The notes beneath the pieces are model-generated. The model made no database searches and was not told the origin of the DNA. It was given only the letters and a program-made list of their open reading frames with translations. Source: Impatiens glandulifera (lineage: Eukaryota; Streptophyta; Magnoliopsida; Ericales; Balsaminaceae). Taken from it: 64,000 nt of DNA. This document shows positions 36,601-49,420 of the stretch, in pieces (position 1 is the stretch's first letter; each line of letters opens with the position of its first letter). The DNA lies in NCBI RefSeq assembly GCF_907164915.1, contig NW_025919625.1, positions 1-64,000 of the forward strand, in the 5' to 3' direction. The translations under genes and the position numbers were made by a program.

Positions 36601-36788
36601 TGAATTTTGGAGGAGCTTCGACTTCTAGAAATGTTGCGCCAACTTCTCCCAATGGTTCGCTCGTTACTGTGGCTTTCCAAGTGATATATTCCAAGGACAT
36701 CCAAATGGAATTCATGAACATTGTCAATTCAATTATTTCCACCACCGTTGATCGCATTAAGTTAGCCTTTAATTGTCATGATCCTTAA
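33685..36788 (+). CDS. Class IV homeodomain-leucine zipper (HD-ZIP IV) transcription factor
   Basis: Ten exons, all with GT-AG introns, join without a stop into 712 codons: 33,685-33,812; 33,903-34,020; 34,301-34,489; 34,630-35,085; 35,151-35,255; 35,335-35,547; 35,615-35,807; 35,903-36,171; 36,250-36,339; 36,411-36,788. Residues 28-82 form the homeodomain (recognition helix QVKSWFQNKRT), residues 83-145 a zipper-loop-zipper with the CxxC pair (CNAC, 116-119), about 216-448 a START domain (YEQMHILAPFVSPRDF, VTWMEHVEVED), and the rest the conserved C-terminal region. Length and layout are normal for the family, whose members act in the nucleus and mostly control epidermal cell fate. The sequence is rather diverged from the best-known members (for example Lys at the second-last homeodomain contact position of WFQNRR), so I do not assign an orthologue. 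It is the only apparently intact gene in the window. Confidence 0.92.
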
Positions 36789-38385
36789 TTTCGCCCGATC
36801 TATTTTATATTATGTTTTTGTTGAACTTATACATTGAGATTATACATTGAGAACTTGAGTGTTTAATTTTCATTTTTATTAATATGCAAATTTGAACTTT
36901 AATACTTTAAGCATTTAATTGATGAATTTAATTTATACTATTAAACCAAACTTAATTCAGCTAAATCCATATATTAGTATTAATTGGGTTGAGCAATTCA
37001 TTATAAACAAAATAATATTTTATAGTCATTGTTTTATTTATTTTTTCTATAACTATTTATTTTTGGTAATTCTTAATAACTTATGAAGTTTGTTATTCTA
37101 ATTACATTAATGTGGCAATTTCTTACTTTCTCCTCATTCTTTTTTTAAAAAATGAAACAAATGAATATGAATATAAAAGTAGTTGTTAAGCAAACAAAAA
37201 AGAGTGTACAAAATATTCAAAATACTCATTTGATGGTCAAGATATCTTTGGAGTGAATAGCCAACTTTGTTTGGTAAAATATTTTTTTATTTACTTGAAT
37301 TAAATCAAATCCAATATATTTGTTATAGTAATCCTAACTAAATCTAACAAAAACATTGTAAAAACTCCGATAAACTCCGATATGGAAAATAATTGTTTTT
37401 CAAACAAACAAACCAAAATTAGATAATTCAACCAAAATGACAATATTTTTCTTAAATTATGCTATTTGAATTTAGGTTGGATTTTGAGTTCATGAAATAT
37501 TTTAACTATTAATGAATTAAAAGGTTTTCTAAAAAAGAAATAAAAATGTTTAATGTGTATTAAGAAAAATATTTAAAACACCAGAAAATATAAAAATCTC
37601 AAAAAAAATTACTAACTTACCTTCCTCTCGAGTGAGACGAGAAACCAAAATGATAGATGCAATTAGAGCTCGTGTAAATAGTTCATTTTGGACTAACTTT
37701 AACTTTTTAAAGTTGTTACATAATTTTTTTCTTAAGAAATTAGTGTTTCAATGTGTTTTAGAGAGATTATATTTTTTGTTCGGTGCTTTGTTACACGTAA
37801 GAAGGGTATCAAGCTATGTCTTACGTGTCCGTCAAATGACCGTCTTTATTCTAAACTGATGATCATTTAAAAAGAATATATTATTTTGTACCTTATTTAT
37901 TTATTTATTTATTTATTATATTATAATGTATGCGTTCAAAGATTAATCCAAGTCTAAACATGTAAATATGTGACTAAGTTACGTCGTCAATTCTAGAAAT
38001 ACGAAAAAAACTTTAAAAATACATGTGAACGAAGAGTGTTATTCAAAATTGTCCTTAAAGATACAAAGTTAGCTTAAATACTAAAATAAAATCCAAACAT
38101 TCCATTTTTTTTTGTGTTTTATACTTTTTATGATTTTTTAAAATCAATTAAAATATTTAAAAATAGAAAATAAAGTAAATGCAAAAATCAGTAAAAAAAT
38201 AAAAATCCATGAGCATAGGATCTAAGCACAGACTTGGAAGAAGGTTCCCTAGGGTAATCCAAAACCAGCATCATCTTAACATTAAACAATTCTACATTTA
38301 AATCCCCATTTCTTTTGCGACTAAACCTTACCAAAATGTATTGAGCTCTTCTACACAATCATTTAATCACGTAACAATTAACTAG
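36789..38385. other. AT-rich downstream region, no gene recognised
   Basis: The region holds the HD-ZIP 3' flank and intergenic sequence. The open frame at 37,632-37,859 has no recognisable similarity and no family context, so it is not called. A short (TTTA)n run occurs near 37,895-37,915. Confidence 0.5.
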
Positions 38386-38403
38386 AAGTCCTATGGCACA
38401 ACA
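38386..38403. repeat. Target-site duplication, left copy, of the LINE
   Basis: AAGTCCTATGGCACAACA matches the sequence right after the A-tail at 40,721-40,738 at 17 of 18 positions, as expected for target-primed reverse transcription. Confidence 0.85.
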
Positions 38404-38544
38404 ACAACAAATCCATTCTTAGGGAAGTGAGAGAAACTCTGAAAATTTTCGGCGAGAATTTTCTTGCAATTGAATCTTAAATTTCTTCCCCAAATACGTG
38501 CACATTCTTATATTCAATCAAGAATTTTGTTGAAATCAAGATCG

Positions 38545-38745
38545 TCGGCACGTTTGGCACAATCGGCACGATCGACACGTTCGGCACGGTCGGCATGTTT
38601 AGCACAGTTTCTTGGTCGTGCGATTCAGTTAATTCGGTAGTCGGTTAAGGGAAACGTGGTTGGAGTAAAGATCGTCGGCACGTCTGGACGATAAGAATGA
38701 TCAGTACGATAGGTACGTCTGACACGTTCGACACATCGGGGAAAA
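38545..38745. repeat. CGGCACG-type minisatellite in the LINE leader
   Basis: Two blocks of imperfect 10-12 bp units (TCGGCACGTTTGGCACAA, GGCACGGTCGGCATG, GACACGTTCGACAC) share an ATCGTCGGCACGTCTGG-like start. The local GC content is well above the surroundings. Confidence 0.75.
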
Positions 38746-38804
38746 TCGTCTAGGGTTTGAATAAAGTCGTTTCAAGATTATTGTTCTGACTTTAATCCGC
38801 TATT

Positions 38805-40372
38805 ATGAAGTCTCATTGGAATATCGGTAAAAGGAAAAATAACAAGGCAAAAAAAGTGGAGAATTTTGCTGTTAAAGGAGTCAAGTCCATAGAAATGCAG
38901 GACTTTGTTCTTAAAGGAGTCAAAGAAACTGTAGAGAAGAAAGTCAACAAAATAGATGAAGAAGTTATTAACGAAAAAGTGCAGGAAATCAGCAAAAACT
39001 CAATTGCTGCCCAAAAGTCTTTGGAAAATAATGTAGGGATCAAGGAGTAGAAAAAAGGAGTTTGGATGATAGGGTATAATCAAAGGGCAAATTTATTTGG
39101 ACTAAAAAACCAAATCTCCAAACTCCTGATGCATGCTAAGAAAGGAGAGATTGTACTCAGCAATGAAAAAATACAAAGCACAATCCTCCAGCTTAACATT
39201 CACTATCTCCAAGACTGGAATTTACTCAAGAAGGATGAATATGAAGTGATAGTAAAATGGTCTGTTGCAACAATGAGGTACCGAATTCTCCTTTTGAATT
39301 TAAATTGCCTGCTATAGTAGAAGAATATTGTGTTAGGGAATGGGAAAATGTAGTGGTGGGAAACTACATAGGAAAGAATAGAGTTTCCTTCATAGTCACC
39401 AAAAAGGCACTTATGAAGCAATGAGAGCAAAAGGGATTGGAGAAAATTTCAGCGAATATACATGATCTTTACTTTCTGAAATTTAAGAAGGGATCAACTC
39501 GATCTGGATGAAATCCTGGAAAATGGGCATACATATATTGTATTCAACTACATGAAGTTGGAAAGATGGTCTGAAGATTTGAACATATTAAGTAAGCCTA
39601 AAAAACAACTCAGATATGGTTCAAACTTTGGAATATCCATGCACACATGTATAATGTAGAAGCTTTTATTCATTTTGCAGGTTTATTGAGTACTCCATTA
39701 TACATGGACCAAATTACTGAAGGAGGAGACCACTTATCATTTATTAGAATTATCATTGAGGTGCATCTTATAAGTACACTACCGAATAATATAACGGTAG
39801 TAGACAAAAAAGGAAAATCTACTGTAATAGAAATCACTTATGAGTGAAAGCCATATAGATGCACTTTCTGCAATACCTTCTAACATGCAAGCCCAAATTA
39901 TGATTTGGTTAAGGAAGAAGATCAAAAAATTCATAAAGGCCAGAAAGTAAAGATACAGGAAAATGAAACAGATGTGCCTATTATCAAAGAACAAAATGTT
40001 ATTAAAGATCAGGAAACAAAAGATAAAGAAAATTATGTATAAGACGAAATTAATACGATGAAGGAGGTGGAACCTCAACCTAATCATATTAAAGAGATAG
40101 TTGAAGATTCTCAATCCAATTAAGTTGAAGTAGTTGCTGATAAAAACAGAGAGAAAGATACTTAGGCTAATCAAGAGGAAGAAAATAATTCTAAGGTTGA
40201 TATAGATGAATCCAAAGTTGTTGAGGATTCTAAAGCTGAAACTGAAGAAAATAAATACAATGATCTTGAAAATCAAGTTGAGAACAATAAGGTGAAGAGC
40301 TCAGAATTTCTTAAGAATAATTCTTTTTATCAAATTAGAACGGATTCATATAAAGAAAAAAAATCAAAATGA
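38805..40372 (+). pseudogene. LINE ORF1 pseudogene (DUF4283/zinc-knuckle type)
   Basis: The region begins with a Lys/Glu-rich frame from the ATG at 38,805. A middle part has YCVREWENVVVGNYIG, and then follows the diagnostic stretch FAGLLSTPLYMDQITEGGDH, LSFIRIIIEV, and KPYRCTFCNTF*HASPNY. The last matches the plant LINE zinc knuckle CX2CX4HX4C with a stop in place of Gly and Tyr in place of the final Cys. An acidic Lys/Glu-rich tail ends at 40,370-40,372. Several stops and frameshifts (39,048, 39,315, 39,845 and others) break it. ORF1 proteins bind the element RNA; this one cannot be made whole. Confidence 0.8.
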
Positions 40373-40419
40373 GAATATGTAGTACTCATCATCATCTTCA
40401 GTTCACCCCTCTTTCATTA

Positions 40420-40480
40420 TAAGGGGAAGGGGAAGGGGAAGAGGAAGGACAAGGGGAAGAGGAAGAGGAAGACAACCTGT
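40420..40480. repeat. GGGGAA / GAGGAA purine repeat
   Basis: About nine copies of a 6-bp purine unit (GGGGAA, GAGGAA) lie in the 3' part of the LINE. Confidence 0.85.
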
Positions 40481-40720
40481 TGAAACATCAGGTTGGTTTG
40501 AAAATAAAAATCCTGATTGGGATAATTAAGATTTGATACAATTTGTAATCTTTGTTTGGAATCTCTGTTTTTCGTATGTTTCATGGCTACTAATCAGTTT
40601 TTTAAGGTCGATTGATTGTCATCTTTTAATCAGTTAGGGTTTGTCTAACTTTGATTCTTAACCCTCCTACTTTTAGGATTTAAATTAAATGGTTTTAACC
40701 GTTTCCTCCCCCCCAAAAAA

Positions 40721-40738
40721 AAGTCCTATAGCACAACA
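40721..40738. repeat. Target-site duplication, right copy, of the LINE
   Basis: AAGTCCTATAGCACAACA directly follows the A-tail and pairs with the copy at 38,386-38,403. Confidence 0.85.
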
Positions 40739-43700
40739 TAAACAATGAGTAAAATTGGAAAAATTTGCAGCTACAAATTCAAAAACTCTTATTTCTAAAT
40801 TTGTTTTTATGATCTGAACTCCACGAGAATAAATTCAACTATGCTATATCGGATGGAAGCATGAGCTGAGGTGGGCTTAAGACCACCCATGATTTTATAT
40901 ATATATTATTCTAAAATTTATTTTTATTGCACAATTTCAATTCTTTATTTTTTTTATTTCAATTTTAAATATTTATTTTTCTAATTCTCAAAGAGTATGT
41001 ATGTTTGATTAGATGTACAAGCATGATAACAATTTTTAGTCGACTCATTTAATAATGATGTTATTTCCAAGATTGCAACGAAATTTATCCTGAAAATTTG
41101 GTAATTTTAATCAACTAATTTAATATTGATGATATTTGCAAGATTGTAACGAAGTTTTGAAAATTGTTGGAATTTAGATTATGTAGATGATTTCCATTAT
41201 ATGAATGGAAATGAGAATTAAAAAAAATAAAATTGAATGGGTGAGTCTCAAGAATAAAATCGAGTTAGTGGATTTGTCCATATTGGAAAAATAGCAAAAT
41301 GTAGCATTTTTTCATTAATCCAAGTGGGGTTTAATTTATTTGCAAAATGCATTTTATTGCATAAAAATAAATTAATATAATTGGATTAAATATTAATTGA
41401 ATGAGTCATTTAAATGGGGTATTAATATCAATATGCAAATGAGAATTTTTCCATTGAAATGCAATGATAAATGATACGTTGAAACCATTCAAATGCATTT
41501 GATTTCATTAAATGATTTTATTCCTACATTAATGAAACTAGAGTTATTTCCCTACGTTGTATGTGTATTTTACACATGATAAACAATTTTTTAAAGATAA
41601 ATATTGTTGATTACAATTTAGAATAAGATAAAAGATAAGTGTAAATTAATTACATTATAACGTTAAAATTATAATATTATATAAATCACACCACCATTCA
41701 TGAATATTAGAGTGAGTTTAAAAAAAATGACATATTTTTATACTAATAAATTATATTTTAAATATTTTTTTCTCATTTTTATAATATTAAGTACTTTAAA
41801 AGATAAATAGATCTTATTTTAAACTTTTAAGAGAAGACTCATATAATACCTTTAAATATGAAAAAATTATAGATATAAAAAATGTTTAACAAAAATTTAA
41901 CTGAAATTAATCATTAATAAATAATCAAAAAATTTTAACAATATAATAAAAAAATCTTATAAATAAAATAAACAAATAACAATTACAGAATTAAAGGAGA
42001 GGAGAGCACATGGAGTCGCTCCGATTATGTGAGACCCAACTTTTACTGTCTATGAGCTATTTTTATGACCTACATTTTAGAAGGTTAGCGGGACATGAGA
42101 GCCTTTTAAGATAGATTGGTCCAGTTCCTACTGTAATTCAAAAGAATATATCCGAGCTTTTCCTGGCCTTTTCTATCTTGCTTATCCGCTTTTTTATATT
42201 TAATCGGTCCATCTCATTATCTGGATCAATTTCAGATATAAAAACTTTATTATTGATCTAAAAATATTATAATTTGACATATTATAATAAATAAATATAT
42301 TTATCAAACAAATTTTAGAATTAATAAAAAAAATAATATAAAATTTAAATAACACCATTATATTATATTACTCAACTTTTAGGTGGTAAAATTTAGCTTC
42401 ACAATTACTTCTTATCCTTAAAATAATTTGTCGAACTATAAAATGTGAAAATATTTGCATTGTTTTTATTATAAAAAAATAAAAATATATTTTTAAATAT
42501 CTTAAATCAAAGATTATAATATAAAAAATATCATAGTTATAAAAAAATATGATCTTTAGGCCCTTTTTTATATAAAAAAAAATAAAACAATAAAAATTAA
42601 CTAATAAGTTTTGCTTACAAAATACAAACTACATTATCAAACTATTTGAAAAAAAATAAGTTCTTTTAAAAGGTTAATCTAAATATTTTTTAAAAAATAA
42701 AATAAATTATAAAAATTTCAAAATTAATGTAATTTTCTAATTAACTTTTAATGATATGATATTTATTTTAGATTCATTATCTACCTATTTATTATTCAAT
42801 TCCAAATTCAAGAAAAATAATAAAAGAAAAAATATAATTCATATATTTATATATTTATATATTTATATACATAATCAATCAAAAAATATTATTAAATTAT
42901 AAGATAGAAAAAAAAAGTGAATAAAAAAATAAATTAAATTTCAAATAATATTTAAGAAATTTTGATAAAAATAAAAAAAAAATACAAATTTGGTACATCA
43001 AATTTAAAATTACATTATTATTATTATTATTATTATATAATAAATGTTTGAAAATATTTAAACTTAATTTAGATAATAAAAGTTATATTATCTTATGTCA
43101 TTTTTTTAAATCATATAAATTTTTTGATATTTTATATTAAATATTATTTTATATGAGATAATAACATTTAAATTAAATATATATATAATTAAATAAATAA
43201 ATAATATTATGAGTTTATAACTATAATTTTAAAAATAATTTATTTTTATTAAAGTTATTTAAATTTAAAATAAAAATTGAGAAAATTTGATTGAAGAAGA
43301 AAGATAAAATTTAAAATTACATTATTATTATTATTATATAAATAAAGGTTATATCATTTCATATCAATTTTTTACATCATATAAATTTTTTAAATAAAAA
43401 ATATTTTATAAATTTGTAATTTTAATTATAAAAATTATTATACCCATATAAAAATGTACTATTAACAAAAACATAAAAAATTAAATTTCACTTTAAAAAA
43501 ATAATTAATCTTTTTTTTTCTATGTAGGTTAAATAAAGTATATATTATTATTTTTCTTATATTAAATTAAATCTCTCCACTCTAATTTAATTTATAGACA
43601 TTTGTAGATTTACTGGATGATTCTTAATTCTTAAAGATGAGATTATTGACTCTAATTTTTAGTTACATATTTTTTTTCTTAATTTCTTGTGTCAAAGTGC

Positions 43701-44600
43701 TATGCGAATTTTTTGAATTTTTATATAATTTTGTTGATTGGTTTTTAAAAAATATTTTATTTTATGAATTATTGTTATACAATAATAAAAACAAATTCAT
43801 AATAAAATGAAGATAACATTACTCTTCATTTTACGAACTTCATAAAAAAACGAAATTAGAATTCATTATATAAAAAAAAACTAACATAATTTAATAGTCA
43901 ATACCCTATTTTAATTTAAAAAATGAATAAATATAAATAAATTATATTGGCTTCAAACATAATTTATCTTTTGAAAAAGAAGGATTGTTATTAGACTTAT
44001 AAAATATTTTATTAAATATATTTTTTATTTTTATATATGTCTAAATGTAATTAAAAAATTAGAATTTTTTTTTATAGAAGGCTAATTTTTGTTAGAAAAT
44101 TTTTCATCACAAAAGAAACGAAGTAATTTACTCGAAGATAAGAGAGGGGATAAACTCATACGGGATGAATGATATAATAGTATATAACACATTTTACCTA
44201 TCATTGATATAGTTTGATATTATAGTTCAGCATTTAAATAAGTATTTATAACTAATTTTCAAAAAATCTCTTTTTTCTAAGACCTACCTAGTCCAAAAAA
44301 TTTGAAAGTAGGTCATGAAAAATTTAGATTAATAAAACTCCTTCACTAAATTATAAAAAAAATTCTCTTTAACAGTATCTTGTAAAAAAGAAGATTAACC
44401 AAATGATACAAATTCTATATTTATAATCAAAGATTAAGTGAGTATTAATATATTTTGTTCAATAAAAAATATATCACTACTAATAGTAACTTAATTCTAA
44501 TAATAATATTAACTTAAAAGTAAGATATATGTTTATATAATATAAAATATGTTTCGATCATATGTATATTAATTATTTTTAGTTGTTAAAGTTGATTGCA
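40739..44600. other. AT-rich intergenic region, no gene recognised
   Basis: There is a less AT-rich patch at 42,000-42,230 but no coding frame. (ATT)n runs occur near 43,015-43,035 and 43,320-43,340. No element ends or tandem structure could be recognised. Confidence 0.5.
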
Positions 44601-44612
44601 TCAAATTTTTGC

Positions 44613-44684
44613 AATGAGTTTCAATAAATTTAGTAAAAGAATTGTTGAAATGAGTTTCAATAAATTTAGTAAAAGAATTGTTGA
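44613..44684. repeat. 36-bp tandem duplication
   Basis: Two identical adjacent copies of a unit beginning AATGAGTTTCAATAAATTTA are present. They sit immediately upstream of the next, larger tandem repeat. Confidence 0.9.
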
Positions 44685-44686
44685 GA

Positions 44687-45575
44687 CCTTTGTATTTTTC
44701 ATAAAGTTAGAAAGGGTAGATATATAAGAGTCAAGACAAAAAAAAAATATTTTAGAGATAGATCACACTCAGTCACTATGAAGATGAAACTACGTGGTAG
44801 TAGGGTAAATACCAGTATTGATAACATTCAAGAAAAATGTAGAAAAATTATCAAATAATAAATAACTGTAATAAAAAAATATTGTCCACAAATAAATAAT
44901 TTATTGAACAACCAAAACAAAAATTCAAACTAAAAAAATAGTATTATTTAAAGAAAAAATAAGTTGGACCTTTGTATTTTTTTATAAAGTGAGATAGTAT
45001 TGATATCCAAGAGTCAGAAAAAAAAAAGAATATTTTAGAGATAGAACTTTGTTTGAAAGTTTAAATCACACTCGGTCATTGTGGAGATGAAACCACTGTA
45101 GTAGAGTGATTACCGGTATTAATAACATTAAAAAAAATGCAGAAAATTACTAAATAATAAAAGCTGTGATATAAAAAAAAAATACTGTCCCAAATAAATA
45201 GTTTCTTGAACAACCAAATTAAGAAAATTCTCTTAAAACAATTCAAACTAAAATAATAGTATTATTTAAAGAAAAAATAAGTTGGCTCAATCAAATTCTC
45301 TTTAGACTTTGTATTTTTAATAAAGTGAGATAGTGTAGATATACCAGAGTCAAGATAAAAATAAGAATATTTTAGAGATAGAATTTTATTAAAAAGTTTA
45401 CATCACACTCGGTCATTTTGGAGATGAAACCACGCTTTAGTAGAGTAATCACCATAACATTTAAGAAAAAGGTAGAAAATTACCAAATAATAAAAATTGT
45501 GATATAAAAAATAATATTGTCCACAAATAAATGATTTCTTGAACAACTAAATTAAAAAAATTCTCTTAAGCAATA
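44687..45575. repeat. Three tandem copies of a unit of about 280-345 bp
   Basis: Units start near 44,687, 44,967 and 45,313. Each has CCTTTGTATTTTT, ATAAAGTGAGATAGT, ATATTTTAGAGATAGA, TCACACTCGGTCATTNTGGA, GATGAAACCAC, AAATAATAAA and GTCCACAAATAAAT in this order. Insertions and deletions account for the length differences. No protein match is seen on either strand. Confidence 0.85.
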
Positions 45576-45589
45576 AAAAAAAATTAGGT

Positions 45590-46828
45590 ACGAAATTAAT
45601 ATATATAGATTTTAGTTGAGAGAAATATTTAATATTGTTATTTAAAATATTTATTTATATATAACCACCTATTTAAAATAAATAGTCTTAACTTACCTAA
45701 TATATATATAATTTTAAATTTTTATATATTATGATGTGTAGAAAGTGAAAAAAAAAATTAATTAGAAAAAAGAGTAATATTAGGAATTAATTAGAAAGAT
45801 AAATTATGAAATGAAAAAATTCTTGAATATAAAATAATGAATTCAGATAGAAATCATAATGAATTTGTGTACAAACCTTTGTATTCATCTATTAAACATT
45901 ATTATATATTGTTATTATATATATATAAATAAATATGTTATGTAATATTATATATTTTAATATAAAAAATATTTTATATTATTAGTGTGAAAAAATATAA
46001 ATATCTATATAGTAAGAATAAGAAAAAAAATACTTAATAATTAGATTAAGAAAGAGAGTCAAAATATATATAAAAAAGTTAATTTAAAAAGTAGAGTAAT
46101 TTATAGAGTTAATTAATAGAGAGAAATTATGAATTGAAATAAAAAATAATTTGTGTATAAACCTTCATATTCATCTATTAAACATTATTATATATATTGT
46201 TATTATATATATATAAATAAATATGTTATGTAATATTATATATCTTTATGTAAAAAATATTAATAAAAAAATATTTTATATTATTAGTGTGAAAAAATTT
46301 AAAAATTTATATAATAAGTAAAAAAAAATACTTAATAATTAGATTAAGAAAGAGAAATATATATATTATGAAAGATATTTATTCTCATACTTAAAATGCA
46401 GTAAACATCTCAGTAATTTATCTCAACCCAAAAACTCAAACTCAAAAGAATATTCTCAGAATATTTATTTTTATAATAAATTTTAATTTTTTCAATATTA
46501 TATATATATTTATCTAAAATTATAAATTGAACTCATAATTTTATAACAACTTATTAATTACTTTTAAATTCTCATTCAATTATTTATACAAAATAGAATA
46601 AATTAAACATTATTACATAAACACAAATTACATCTCATAAATCAAAAAATACAACAAAAACAAATCTTATTAAAATTATCATATATATATATATATTAGA
46701 GATAAAAAATAATAAATTAAGTACGAAATTAATATATATAAATTTTAGTTAAGAGAAATATTTAATATTGTTATTTAAAATATTTATTTATATATAACCA
46801 CCTATTTAAAATAAATAGTCATAACTTA

Positions 46829-46866
<38 letters not shown>

Positions 46867-47357
46867 AAATTTTTATATATTATGAAAGTGAAAAAAAAAA
46901 ATTAAATTAGAAAAAGAGTAATATTGGGAATTAATTAGAAAGAAAAATTATGAAATGAAAAAATTCTTGAATATAAAATAAAGAAATTAATTTAGAAAGT
47001 AAAGTAATTACATAGAGTTAATTAATAAAGAGAAATTATGAAATGAGATAAAAATCATAATGAATTTGTGTATAAACTTTCATATTCATCCATTATTATA
47101 TATATTATTATTATATATAAAAATAAATATGTTATGTAATATTATATATTTTAATATAAAAAATATTTTATATTATTAGTATGGAAAAATATAAATTTTT
47201 ATATAGTGAAAGTAAGAAAAAAAAATTTAATAATAAGATTAAGAAAGAGATGTAAAATATATAAAGAAATTAATTTAAAAAGTAGAGTAATTTATAGAGT
47301 TAATAATTTGTATATAAACCTTCATATTCATCTATTAAACATTATTATATATATTGT

Positions 47358-47404
<47 letters not shown>

Positions 47405-47889
47405 TGTGATGTAATATTATATATCTTTATGTAAAAATATTAATAAAAATAATATTTTATATTATTAGTTTGAAATATATAAAAATTTATACAGTAAGTA
47501 GAAAAAAAATATTTAATAATTAGAATAAGAAAAAGAAATATATATATTATGAAAGAAATTTATACATCTCTAACCCAAATATCTATTCTCATACTTAAAA
47601 TGCAGTAAACATCTCAGTAATTTATCTCCAACCCAAAAACTCAAACTCAAAAGAATATTCTCAGAATATTCATTTTTATAATAAATTTTAATTTTTTCAA
47701 TATTATCTATATATTTATCTAAAATTACAAATTGAACCCATAACTTTACAACAACTTATTAATTCTTTTAAAATTCTCATTCAATTATTTATACAACTAC
47801 ATAAAATAAATTAAAAATTATTACATAAACACAAATTACTTCTCACAAACAAGAAAATACAACAAAACAAACCTTATTAAAATTATCAT
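45590..47889. repeat. Direct duplication of a segment of about 1.1 kb
   Basis: The copies 45,590-46,682 and 46,722-47,889 share the whole order of landmarks: TACGAAATTAATATATAT, ATATAACCACCTATTTAAAA, AAATTATGAAATGAAAAAAT, CTCATACTTAAAATGCAGTA and CACAAATTAC near the end. Inside each copy a unit of about 230-280 bp (starting TTTGTGTATAAACCTTCATA) is itself doubled, giving four copies in all. No genes are seen. Confidence 0.88.
47365..47396. repeat. (TA)n microsatellite in the second 1.1-kb copy
   Basis: The run is about 32 bp long; the first copy has a much shorter run at the equivalent place, so it expanded after duplication. A comparable expansion lies at 46,833-46,862. Confidence 0.9.
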
Positions 47890-48720
47890 GAATTAAACAT
47901 ATAAAAAATTATATAAATAAATTAAAATATAAATAAATAAAATATGTAAACAAATTAAAATATAAATAAGTTATATAAATTAATTAAAAACAAACTAAAA
48001 TGACTTAAATGAAAGTTTTGAAAACCTTTTGAGTATGTGAAAAATGTCCCTGCATATTTGAGTTTGGAGGAAAAAGATTTTGTAGAATGGGTTGGAGATG
48101 ATCTTATATTATGAGAGAGAAAATAAGTAAGAGAAATAAATTAGGAAAAAGAAATTACCTAAATTTTGTGAATGATTGTAGAGTTAGAAGCTACAAAAGG
48201 AGACCAAGGATGTTTTTGCAGCTGCTTGAAATGATCAAATTCCTGGAAAAAAAAATACAAATCAGTGAAAACGGATTGTTGAAACATAACATAATGCAAA
48301 TTCAATTATTGAAAGCATGATATTGATAGAGAAATTGAGAAGATTATGAATAGAGATAACACACGACAAAAGGAGATCCACGAAATAAAATGCTCTATAT
48401 ATGAAGATATCACTCTTCTCTCTTCAATTGAACCTCATTGATCTAAGATTATTTATAGGAATAAAATATTTGGATGGAGTAATATATTGATTTAATTGTA
48501 GTTATATACGTTGCTAATATTTATTGCTAAATTCAATTAATAGATAATTATAATATGATAACTGAAATTTTTTATTTTTACATATTTTCATTAATTATGA
48601 TAGGATAACTGAAATTTTTATTTTTACATATTTTCATTAATTATAATATAATAATTGAATTTTTTTATTTTTATATATTTTCATATTTAATATTTAATGC
48701 TAAACTGAATTAATATAAAT
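47890..48720. other. AT-rich spacer, no gene recognised
   Basis: A small open frame at 48,111-48,320 has no recognisable similarity. Around 48,540-48,720 an ATAACTGAAATTTTTTATTTT unit recurs about three times. Confidence 0.5.
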
Positions 48721-49126
48721 AAAATAATTTTATAATAAATATAATATAATAACTGAAACACTTATTATTTTTGCAAATTTTTATAATTAATATTAATTAT
48801 AAATTCAATTAATAAAAAATATTAATATATATATATATATATATATAAGAGTAACGGACATACATAATTAAGAAACTTAGTTAATAGAATTGTTGAAAAA
48901 ATATATATTTTATATTATTAGTGAGAAAATATATATATGGTAAGGGAAACAAAAAAATTAATTAATAAAGATAAATGAAGAGAGAAATATATATATCTAA
49001 CCCATAAAATTATCTATGACGTAGATCATTTTAGAAATAATTTTATAATAAATATAATATAATAACTGAAACTCTTATTATTTTTGCAAATTTTTATAAC
49101 TAATATTAATGCTAAATTCAATTAAT

Positions 49127-49168
<42 letters not shown>

Positions 49169-49365
49169 AGAGTAACAGACATAGATAATTATGTATGAAA
49201 CTGAGTTAATAGAATTTTTGAAAAAATATATATTTTATATTATTAGTGAGAAAATATATATATGGTAAGGGAAATATAAAAATTAATTAATAAAGATAAA
49301 TGAAGAGAGAGAAATATATATATCTAACCCATAAAATTATCTATGATGTAGATCATTTTAGAAAG
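48721..49365. repeat. Direct duplication of a segment of about 320 bp
   Basis: Copies 48,721-49,038 and 49,039-49,365 share AATAATTTTATAATAAATAT, AGAGTAACGGACATA, TATTATTAGTGAGAAAATA, GAAATATATATATCTAACCC and ATCTATGANGTAGATCATTT. The reverse complement of the same sequence appears at 55.6-55.8 kb. Confidence 0.88.
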
Positions 49366-49420
49366 ATCGTGATGTACACCTCCATCATTTCAAAATTAAG
49401 CGTCATTAGATATATATAGA
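49366..49420 (-). repeat. Candidate Helitron 5' end (minus strand)
   Basis: On the minus strand the sequence starts A|TCTATATATATCTAATGACGC and continues with TTAATTTTGAAATGATGGAG and GTGTACATCACG. A TC start after a host A and an AT-rich lead-in are as in Helitrons. Related plus-strand starts occur at 55.58, 55.94 and 56.08 kb. Confidence 0.35.

Larger units (their letters stand above)
38404..40720 (+). mobile_element. LINE retrotransposon copy carrying ORF1 only
   Basis: An 18-bp target-site duplication brackets the element, which ends in CCCCCCCAAAAAAAA, a short A-tail. The 5' part (38,540-38,760) has a degenerate CGGCACGTTTGGCACAATCG-type minisatellite. ORF1 follows, but there is no endonuclease or reverse transcriptase, only about 350 bp of 3' sequence. 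It is therefore an internally deleted LINE that must have been mobilised by a complete relative. Confidence 0.8.

Noticed and set aside
39779..40276. 165-codon minus-strand Phe/Ile-rich frame
   Set aside because: It is the reverse of the Lys/Glu-rich tail of LINE ORF1.
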